Assembly: GCA_015662785.1 (NCBI GenBank) | Contig: DQTM01000211.1 | Coordinates: forward strand, 1 to 5,163 | DNA length: 5,163 nucleotides | Direction of reading: 5' to 3' | Source: Sulfurospirillum arcachonense | GTDB lineage: Bacteria > Campylobacterota > Campylobacteria > Campylobacterales > Sulfurospirillaceae | Part shown: in pieces, positions 1 through 4,857 of the stretch | Numbering within the stretch: the first letter of the stretch is position 1 | Layout: the number at the start of each line of letters is the position of its first letter | Program-made: the position numbers and the translations under genes | The notes under the pieces: generated by a model | What the model was told of the DNA's origin: nothing | Databases searched by the model: none | Seen by the model: the letters and a program-made list of their open reading frames with translations, nothing else

Positions 1-267
1 GAGAGGTCAAATTTATACAAAAATGGTATACGAGTACCACTCACTAAAAATGAAGCAAAACTTTTGAGAATTCTTGTAGATAACATAGATATACCAATGG
101 AAAATATAAATTTATTTAATTTGATTTGGGATGATTTTGAGAAAGAGTATAATCCAAAAAGCATAAGAACACTCATATCAAAACTTAGAAAAAAACTTGA
201 ACCATCTCACTTAATTCACAATGTCTATGGTGGTACATATGTCTTGGTAATTAACAATGACACTTAA
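1..267 (+). CDS. OmpR/PhoB-family response regulator, C-terminal DNA-binding domain (5' end outside window)
   Basis: The frame is open from the first base to a TAA at 265-267, giving 88 residues. It matches the winged-helix effector domain (Trans_reg_C) of OmpR/PhoB regulators. The opening 'PLTKNEAKLL' corresponds to the usual 'LTxxEfxLL' segment. The middle holds 'LIWDDF', equivalent to the conserved 'vWg' turn. The recognition helix reads 'SIRTLISKLRKKL', and the end has the wing strand 'NVYGGTYVL'. The protein would bind promoter DNA in the cytoplasm when its N-terminal receiver, lying upstream of the window, is phosphorylated. An in-frame TTG at 64 is internal and not a likely start. The last 11 bases overlap the next gene, so the two regulators were probably co-transcribed. 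The target genes and partner kinase cannot be told from here. The family call is firm; the subfamily is unknown. Confidence 0.88.
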   Translation, partial: ERSNLYKNGIRVPLTKNEAKLLRILVDNIDIPMENINLFNLIWDDFEKEYNPKSIRTLISKLRKKLEPSHLIHNVYGGTYVLVINNDT

Positions 268-355
268 CAAGATAAGAGAGTGTACTAAAAAATTCTCAGT
301 TTTATATGTTGAAGATGATGTAAATATAAGAACTGCCATGAAAGAGTTGCTAAGC

Positions 356-364
356 TTTTTTTTA
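356..364 (+). other. T8 homopolymer with T TTT TTA slippery heptamer at the frame break
   Basis: Eight T are followed by five A. In the zero frame the codons are TTT-TTT-TTA, so 358-364 form T_TTT_TTA, a canonical -1 slippery heptamer of the X_XXY_YYZ type. A -1 slip puts the ribosome into exactly the frame that encodes the rest of the receiver, and the zero-frame TAG lies only two codons further on. A T8 run is also long enough for RNA polymerase slippage. What is seen is the run and its frame relation; whether it is used is inference. Confidence 0.5.
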
Positions 365-381
365 AAAATGTAGATACTGCA

Positions 382-397
382 CATGATGGACATCATG
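382..397 (+). repeat. Inverted repeat just downstream of the slippery run
   Basis: CATGATG-GA-CATCATG is a perfect 7-base inverted repeat with a 2-base centre. As RNA it would fold as about six pairs with a GGAC loop. It begins 17 bases after the heptamer, farther than the usual 5-9 bases for a frameshift-stimulating stem. It also encodes part of His-Asp-Gly-His-His, so it may be chance. Confidence 0.35.
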
Positions 398-604
398 CAC
401 TAGATATTTATAACAAAAATCTCCATGATATAATCATGACAGATATACAGATGCCAAAAATGGGTGATATAGAGATGCTGCAAACCATCAAAGAAGACAA
501 CCCAAACATACCTGTAGTAATCATATCTGCATTTGGCAAGGAAGAGTATGCAGATAAACTAAAAGATTTAGATATAGATATATATCTTTCAAAGCCTATC
601 TCTC

Positions 605-928
605 ATGAAAATGCAAAACTTGCCTTTTATAACATTGCCAAAAAGATTTGAAAATATGGTTTTTTTAGAGCTAATGAAAAAAGGACACACAATCTATTAT
701 AGTGACAATTTAAACCTTTATATACCTGAAAAAAACTATGGAGTCCTATGTATTCCTTTTTTGCCACAAGAGATGATGAAACTAAGACTCCAAAAAATAC
801 TCTTACATGTAAAAGAATTAGAACTAAAAAAAATAGATATAGTAACCCTAGGAAATGAAGGAAAATTTTGGCTTAAAAATATAAAGTGCTCCATAATTCC
901 TTTTTGGGATTGGGCGTTACAAGACTAA
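605..928 (+). pseudogene. C-terminal remnant of a DUF4143-type AAA ATPase
   Basis: The open frame ends at TAA 926-928. From about base 644 it reads 'RFENMVFLELMKKG' followed by 'IYYSD', which I recognise as the C-terminal region (DUF4143) of a family of AAA ATPases, where the pattern is 'ENlVFxELkrrG...iYYy'. The ending 'IDIVTLGNEGKFWL...IIPFWDWAL' matches the family's final strand and 'viPxwxWLL' tail. The Walker A/B ATPase domain, which should be about 300 residues upstream, is absent, so this is a fragment. The first ATG (605) lies inside the receiver gene in another frame. A later ATG is at 656. Neither has a convincing ribosome binding site. The match begins right where the receiver frame stops, so a deletion probably joined the two genes. 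The stop overlaps the mdh stop by three bases on the opposite strand. The family assignment is moderately sure, and the remnant is probably non-functional. Confidence 0.6.
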
Positions 929-1872
929 TCAAAAAACTTTTTATCGTGAAGAGTTTTAATTACGCTCTCAACAGAATTTATGCTTTTTTCAAACTCTTGC
1001 TTTTCATTTGCATCTAATACAAATTCTATAATTTTTTCTCCGCCACCACTTCCAAGCATAATAGGGACACCGTTGAGTGAGCCTGTATAGTCATACTCGC
1101 CCTCCATAAGAGTAGAACATGAAAATATCTTTTTAGTATCTCTTAAAATCGCATCTATCATAATTGCTACGGATTTTCCAGGAGCTAAATAAGCTGAAGT
1201 ACCCATATATTTGACTATCTCGGCACCAGCATGAATAGTTTTTCGTACTATCTCATCTACCTCTCCCTTTCTCAATAAATCATAAAGAGGGACTCCTGCA
1301 ACTGTTGTAAATCTTGGTAATAGCACCATAGTATCTCCATGCCCACCAATAACACTTACTCTTATCTGACCTGCTCCATAACCAAGCTTCTCTTGAATAA
1401 AATGTGTCATCCTTGCTGCATCTAAGATACCAGCCATCCCCAAAACTCTCTGCTTAGGGAACCCTGACTCTTTCAGAGCTACATAGGTCATAACATCAAG
1501 TGGATTTGACACTACTATAATGATACTCTCTGGAGCATGAATTTTGATATTTGCTGATATCTCGCGTACAATCTCAGCATTTTTAATAAGTAAATCATCA
1601 CGACTCATTCCCTCTTTTCTGGGCTGTCCCGCTGTTATAACTACAACTTTACTATCTTTTATGTCTTTATAACTCTCAGCCACTTTTACAACAGAATGGG
1701 AACGCATAGCAGCTGAAGCTTGATTCATATCTAGTGCTTCACCTCTTACTTTATCTATATTTCTTCCTAGTAAAACTACTTCATGAGCTAAACCTTGCAT
1801 AGCAACTGAATATGCCACTACTCTTCCTACATTACCCACACCTATAACTGAAACTTTACTTTTAATGCTCAT
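925..1872 (-). CDS. mdh: Malate dehydrogenase (LDH-like type)
   Basis: This 315-residue cytoplasmic enzyme interconverts malate and oxaloacetate with a nicotinamide cofactor, in the oxidative or reductive TCA cycle. The N-terminal Rossmann fold has 'GVGNVG' (11-16). The substrate loop 'GQPRKEGMSRDDL' carries R85, the Arg that marks malate rather than lactate specificity (Gln in LDH), and R91. N123 in 'VSNPLD', the D151/R154 pair in 'GILDAARM' and the catalytic H178 in 'GGHGDTM' complete the active site. Length and the C-terminal helix are normal for the family. ATG 1870-1872 is preceded by AGGAGT, six bases away. One oddity is that the end of the second beta strand, usually an Asp that holds the adenosine ribose of NAD, reads G36-R37-N38 ('VVLLGRN'), which could relax or switch preference toward NADP. 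The gene is divergent from the fumarate reductase-like flavoprotein gene, consistent with a shared metabolic role. Confidence 0.96.
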   Translation of the reverse strand: MSIKSKVSVIGVGNVGRVVAYSVAMQGLAHEVVLLGRNIDKVRGEALDMNQASAAMRSHSVVKVAESYKDIKDSKVVVITAGQPRKEGMSRDDLLIKNAEIVREISANIKIHAPESIIIVVSNPLDVMTYVALKESGFPKQRVLGMAGILDAARMTHFIQEKLGYGAGQIRVSVIGGHGDTMVLLPRFTTVAGVPLYDLLRKGEVDEIVRKTIHAGAEIVKYMGTSAYLAPGKSVAIMIDAILRDTKKIFSCSTLMEGEYDYTGSLNGVPIMLGSGGGEKIIEFVLDANEKQEFEKSINSVESVIKTLHDKKFFD

Positions 1873-1877
1873 AATAC

Positions 1878-1883
1878 ACTCCT
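1878..1883 (-). promoter_or_regulatory. mdh ribosome binding site
   Basis: AGGAGT on the minus strand lies 5-6 bases before ATG 1870-1872 and fixes the mdh start. The following bases (AGGAGTGT then the start region) resemble those before the divergent flavoprotein gene, which also has AGGAGTGT. Confidence 0.85.
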
Positions 1884-1914
1884 GTACATTAAATTTATAT
1901 ATTATTACTTATTT

Positions 1915-1933
1915 TTTATAAATCTTTTATAAA
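1915..1933. repeat. Two TTTATAAA palindromes one helical turn apart
   Basis: TTTATAAA occurs at 1915-1922 and 1926-1933. Each copy is a perfect 8-base palindrome, and their starts are 11 bases apart in the middle of the divergent promoter region. They could be a regulator's half-sites on one face of the helix, -10-like elements, or simply low-complexity AT sequence. Confidence 0.35.
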
Positions 1934-1979
1934 AATATCACCTTTTTTATTGTATTCTCTACTATAAAAGTGTATTATA

Positions 1980-1998
1980 TACACACAAGGAGTGTGTG
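1980..1998 (+). promoter_or_regulatory. Ribosome binding site displayed in a hairpin loop, flavoprotein leader
   Basis: ACACAC (1981-1986) and GTGTGT (1992-1997) are perfect complements enclosing the loop AAGGA (1987-1991), with a possible extra T-G pair at 1980/1998. The Shine-Dalgarno AAGGAG thus sits mostly in the loop, and the ATG (1999) starts just after the stem. The spacing of six bases from AAGGAG supports ATG 1999 over the GTG at 1996, which lies inside the stem. Confidence 0.55.
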
Positions 1999-3573
1999 AT
2001 GAAATATGATATTGTTGTTATTGGAAGTGGTATTGCAGGAATGAGAGCTGCAATTGAGGCAAAAGAGCTGGGTGCAAATGTAGCATTGATTACAAAAGCA
2101 TCTCCTACTGCAAACAACTCTTTTATGGCAAAAGGTGGCATCAATGCAGCTCTTGGAAATATGAAAGATAAAGATAGTATTGTCGAACATGCCCATGAAA
2201 CTTATAAAAGTTCTCTTGGTATTGGAAACAAAGAAGCTATCAGAATTTTTTGTGAACAAGCACCTACAGCCATTAGAGAACTATCTAAATATGGCGTCAA
2301 CTTTGACAAACTAAAAAACGGAAAAGTTTCTCAGCGCTCATTTGGTGGTTCTAAGTATAAAAGAACAGTTCATGCTGCTGATGAAACTGGCTCTGCTATC
2401 ATGAAAACTCTACATAATATTATCAAAGATTACAATATAGACATACTCAAAAATTATATGGCAATCAACCTAATAACTAAAAACAACATCATATCAGGAG
2501 TAACTTTGCTCGATGAAGTCAATAAAAAGGTTCTTGTTTGTGAAGCCAAAAGTCTCATACTAGCTAGTGGTGGTTTTGCCTCCTTATATAAAAATCATAC
2601 TTCAAATGTCAGAGATGCAACAGGTGATGGAGTTGCCATGGGAATTCGTGCTGGATTGGAAGCTATGAACTTGGAGTTTGTTCAGTTCCATCCAACAGGA
2701 CTAGAAGGATCAAACTTCCTTCTTAGTGAAGCAGCTCGAGGAGAAGGAGGAAAACTTGTAGATGAAAATGGTAACTCTTTTGTAGATGAGCTTAACACTA
2801 GAGATTTTGTAACTAGAGCCATATATAAAGAATTTACACATGGTAAAAAAGTCTACTTAGATCTAACACACTTACCAGAAGAGCTGATAAATGATAAACT
2901 AAGTGGTATAAAGAAAAGAGTAAAAACACTCAAAAAACTAGATGTTACCAAAGACTTCATACCTATCTCTCCAGTAGCTCACTATACTATGGGTGGCATT
3001 AAAACTGATACCATAGGTAGAACTTCAATAGATGGTCTTTTTATAGTAGGAGAAGCCGGAGACAATGGAGTAAATGGAGCAAACAGACTTGGAGGTAACT
3101 CACTTTCTCAAGGAGCAGTTTTCGGGAAAATAGCAGCTTATGAAGCAATAAAATTTGCAAATAAAGCAGGAAAATTTAATGGTGTAGATTATTATGAGAT
3201 TATGAAAGACATAAACTATATAGAAGAGCTAAAAGAAGAATCTAAAAGAGTCAATGCAAATGAAATAAGAAACAAGATAGGCGAAATTCTATTTAAATAT
3301 CTTGGTATCATACGAGATGAAGAAGGTATTAAAAAAGCTTATGAAGAACTTGTTTTGATAGAGGAAAAAATAAAAACTTCAAAAAATGGACAAACGACAA
3401 CTATCAAAGCGATGATAGAGCTAAAAAATATACTTTTAGTAGCAAAAGCTGTTGCCATGTCTGCACTACTAAGAGAAGAGAGCAGAGGGGCGCACTTTAG
3501 AAGTGATTTTCCAGAAAAAGACCACAAGTTCAAAAAAGATACTCTTGTAACTATATCTGATATATCAGTTTAA
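1999..3573 (+). CDS. Fumarate reductase/succinate dehydrogenase-type flavoprotein subunit
   Basis: This 524-residue FAD protein belongs to the FrdA/SdhA/NadB superfamily. FAD-binding 'GSGIAG' is at 9-14, 'KGGINAALG' at 45-53, 'ATGDG' at 207-211 and 'GANRLGGNSL' at 360-369. The dicarboxylate site is complete: H231 ('FHPTG'), E244 and R247 ('SEAARGEGG'), R273, H328 ('VAHYTMGGI') and R363. The segment 'QRSFGG' (112-117) matches fumarate reductase/succinate dehydrogenase. L-aspartate oxidase would have 'REGGH' there, so NadB is less likely. The position of the covalent-FAD histidine (H44 in E. coli FrdA) is N40, pointing to non-covalent FAD. There is no signal peptide, so it is probably cytoplasmic. 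The length is shorter than classical SdhA (about 590) and near that of thiol-type or soluble fumarate reductase subunits. No FrdB-like gene adjoins it. The gene ends in a 9-base convergent overlap with the ATPase remnant. The direction of the reaction and the electron donor are unknown. Confidence 0.86.
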   Translation: MKYDIVVIGSGIAGMRAAIEAKELGANVALITKASPTANNSFMAKGGINAALGNMKDKDSIVEHAHETYKSSLGIGNKEAIRIFCEQAPTAIRELSKYGVNFDKLKNGKVSQRSFGGSKYKRTVHAADETGSAIMKTLHNIIKDYNIDILKNYMAINLITKNNIISGVTLLDEVNKKVLVCEAKSLILASGGFASLYKNHTSNVRDATGDGVAMGIRAGLEAMNLEFVQFHPTGLEGSNFLLSEAARGEGGKLVDENGNSFVDELNTRDFVTRAIYKEFTHGKKVYLDLTHLPEELINDKLSGIKKRVKTLKKLDVTKDFIPISPVAHYTMGGIKTDTIGRTSIDGLFIVGEAGDNGVNGANRLGGNSLSQGAVFGKIAAYEAIKFANKAGKFNGVDYYEIMKDINYIEELKEESKRVNANEIRNKIGEILFKYLGIIRDEEGIKKAYEELVLIEEKIKTSKNGQTTTIKAMIELKNILLVAKAVAMSALLREESRGAHFRSDFPEKDHKFKKDTLVTISDISV

Positions 3574-4079
3574 AAACTTTCTTATTGTTATAGTATTACC
3601 TTTTTCATTGTAATAAAATCTATCAATAAGTTTTTTGATTATCATTATGCCTCTTCCGTTGAAGTGTTGTGGACTAATAGCTAATTTACGTAATGTCCTT
3701 ATGTCAAAAACCTTTGCCACCATCTTCTATGACAGCTACCAAAATTTTTGAGTCTCCCTCCTCTTTTATAGCATAACTGACCACAATTTTTCTGTCTATA
3801 AATTTAATTTGTAACTCTTTGAGAAGATTATCATACTCCCCTTCTTCAATTAATCCACCTTTTTTACTTCTATCTATACCAAAAAACACCATGTTCTAAG
3901 GCATTCATCATCAACTCACTAAGCGCGAGAGATAACTCTGCCACTTCCTTTGGCTGTGCTCCATTTAAATTTACATACTCACCTATCTCAAAAATCAAAC
4001 TATTTACCTCTTCAATATTTGGTTTAATAGATTTTGTTATAAATTTACAATGATGTTCTAATGTATCTATATAAATGTA
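3565..4079 (-). pseudogene. GHKL (SpoIIAB/RsbW-like) ATPase domain, broken by two frameshifts
   Basis: Three reading frames combine into one ATPase domain of about 170 residues. Frame one (3870-4079) is in frame with the phosphatase upstream and carries the N-box 'LALSELMMNALEHG'. Frame two (3704-3892) ends in the G1 box 'EDGGKGF'. Frame three (3565-3708) begins 'FDIRTL', has the G2 box 'FNGRGIMIIKKLID' and stops at TGA 3565-3567. Removing one A from the A6 run at 3881-3886 and one from the A5 run at 3706-3710 (plus-strand letters) restores a single frame. Such domains bind ATP and act as anti-sigma-factor-like kinases or partner-switching modules. No ATG, GTG or TTG occurs near the N-terminal end of the domain, so it was surely the C-terminal half of the phosphatase protein, not a separate gene. 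The domain identification is firm; whether the breaks are biological is not. Confidence 0.82.
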
Positions 4080-4802
4080 TTAAATGTCATCATCTTTAGT
4101 TGTTATGCTTTTATGGACTTTTTTAGAAAAATCTACAAAATTTTCTGATTCTATTAAATCTTTGTACATTTTATCTCTATAAAACTCTCCATTTTCGATA
4201 ATATTTTCGCATAATCCATCTGTGTAAAAAAGTGCTTTTTTGATATTTTTAACATCAACAATTTCTACATTAAAGTCCTCTGTATACTGACTAATAGGAG
4301 CATTATTGCTTTTAACTTTTACAAATTCATTATCTTCAGTTAAAATAAGTGATGCTGTCATACCAAAAGATGCATGTTCAAAAATACCAGTATCTTTATC
4401 ATACATACCAAAAAAGATTGCAATCATTTCGTTATCTAAAAGTTCATGTTTTACAAACTCTATATATCTATATATCCATCTTCTTAACTCAAAATTTCCT
4501 TGCCTTTTCATTTGGTCAAATATATAATTAAGTAGTGATGTTGTAGTTGCAGCAGTAATGGAAGTAGAAATCCCTTTTCCCATGGCATCAAGAATAAAAA
4601 ATACTACTTTTCCATCTTGCGTTTTTCTAAGAGAGTAGCTGTCTCCTCCTAAAACATCAAGAGGTTGAAAAGCTGTATCCATCCTTACTATTTTATCAAC
4701 ACCATTTCTATTTATTTCAATCTGTTGATAGTAAAAATCATTTTTCATAAGGCTCAACTCTTTATCAAGAGCATTTTGCAGTTCTAAAGTTACTTTTTTC
4801 AT
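4080..4802 (-). CDS. SpoIIE-family PP2C phosphatase domain protein, probably truncated at both ends
   Basis: The 240-residue frame is a SpoIIE/RsbU-type serine phosphatase. Residues 1-30 form a short charged helix of the kind that precedes this domain. Metal ligands are visible as D54 in 'LGGDSY', D72 in 'ILDAMGKG', D195 in 'FYTDGLCE' and the D237-D239 cluster at the end. The family usually ends 'kDDiTlvvl', and here the chain is 'KDDDI' followed by TAA at 4080-4082, then 'YIYID' in the same frame and an ATPase domain. The stop thus replaces the Thr position in the middle of the last strand. The ATG (4800-4802) has an in-frame TAA four codons before it (4812-4814) and no Shine-Dalgarno. An N-terminal sensor or receiver domain may have been lost. 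In life it would dephosphorylate an anti-sigma-antagonist-like protein; no such partner is in the window. The fold is sure; function as it stands is doubtful. Confidence 0.8.
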   Translation of the reverse strand: MKKVTLELQNALDKELSLMKNDFYYQQIEINRNGVDKIVRMDTAFQPLDVLGGDSYSLRKTQDGKVVFFILDAMGKGISTSITAATTTSLLNYIFDQMKRQGNFELRRWIYRYIEFVKHELLDNEMIAIFFGMYDKDTGIFEHASFGMTASLILTEDNEFVKVKSNNAPISQYTEDFNVEIVDVKNIKKALFYTDGLCENIIENGEFYRDKMYKDLIESENFVDFSKKVHKSITTKDDDI

Positions 4803-4837
4803 ACATATATTTTAAGTAAATTTGATTAAAATATGCT

Positions 4838-4849
4838 TTTACATGTAAA
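4838..4849. repeat. Perfect 12-base palindrome overlapping the rnhB leader
   Basis: TTTACATGTAAA is fully self-complementary and ends inside the ribosome binding site of rnhB. A ten-base version, TTACATGTAA, also occurs at 803-812 inside the DUF4143 remnant. It could be an operator, but short AT-rich palindromes are common by chance. Confidence 0.35.
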
Positions 4850-4852
4850 GGA
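4848..4852 (+). promoter_or_regulatory. rnhB ribosome binding site
   Basis: AAGGA ends five bases before ATG 4858-4860 and, with the conserved 'CGIDEAGRG' at residues 3-11, fixes the rnhB start. Confidence 0.8.
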
Positions 4853-4857
4853 TAAAA

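Larger units (their letters stand above)
257..651 (+). pseudogene. Stand-alone receiver-domain response regulator, frame broken at a T8 run
   Basis: Reading from ATG 257 gives 38 residues, including 'VLYVEDD', and then a TAG at 371-373. The rest of the receiver continues in the -1 frame to TGA at 649-651. Adding one T to the T8 run at 356-363 joins them into a 131-residue CheY-like domain. The joined protein has acidic pocket E19/D20/D21, phospho-acceptor D63 ('TDIQMPKM'), S91 ('IISAFG') and K113 ('LSKPI'), so the active site is complete. The start overlaps the upstream regulator by 11 bases and has no clear Shine-Dalgarno, which suggests translational coupling. No output domain follows. In many related proteins the receiver is followed by an effector, and here the frame ends exactly where a remnant of another gene begins, so a 3' truncation is likely. 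It could be a real pseudogene, a slippage-expressed gene, or an intact gene with a base-call error. Confidence 0.85.
1873..1998. promoter_or_regulatory. Divergent promoter region between mdh and the flavoprotein gene
   Basis: These 126 bases are very AT-rich and must hold promoters for both genes. For the plus-strand gene, TATAAA (1963-1968) and TATTAT (1973-1978) are -10-like, each five of six to consensus. No good -35 is visible, as is common in Campylobacterota. For mdh no single -10 stands out in the TA-rich run at 1891-1920. The positions of the transcription starts are inference. Confidence 0.5.
4803..4857. promoter_or_regulatory. Short divergent intergenic region upstream of rnhB
   Basis: Fifty-five AT-rich bases separate the phosphatase and rnhB starts. 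TAAAAT (4827-4832) is a five-of-six -10-like element that would place the rnhB transcript start near 4839. No -35 is evident. On the minus strand no ribosome binding site can be seen before the phosphatase ATG. Confidence 0.4.

Noticed and set aside
211..396. Minus-strand ORF of 61 residues
   Set aside because: It is antisense to two regulators with recognisable domains, has low-complexity composition and no ribosome binding site.
436..651. An independent 71-residue gene starting at ATG 436
   Set aside because: The frame extends upstream to the T8 run with good receiver sequence, and the ATG is the residue just before the phospho-acceptor motif. It is the second part of the split gene.
929..945. 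AAAAAAC-TTTTT near the mdh stop as a terminator
   Set aside because: The stem is only A-T pairs, lies inside the mdh coding sequence and has no GC core.
1962..2259. Two minus-strand ORFs over the start of the flavoprotein gene
   Set aside because: They are shadows of a well-supported coding frame and carry no recognisable motif.
1999..3573. L-aspartate oxidase (nadB) as the identity of the flavoprotein
   Set aside because: Length and non-covalent FAD would fit, but 'QRSFGG' replaces the aspartate-oxidase 'REGGH' segment and 'FHPTG' is of the fumarate reductase type. It is kept as a second choice only.
3704..3892. A separate 62-residue gene beginning with ATG at 3890-3892
   Set aside because: This ATG arises from the shifted frame inside the Ala-Leu-Glu-His-Gly N-box. 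The protein is just the middle third of the broken ATPase domain and has no ribosome binding site.
4306..4531. Two plus-strand ORFs inside the phosphatase gene
   Set aside because: They are antisense shadows of the conserved SpoIIE phosphatase domain.
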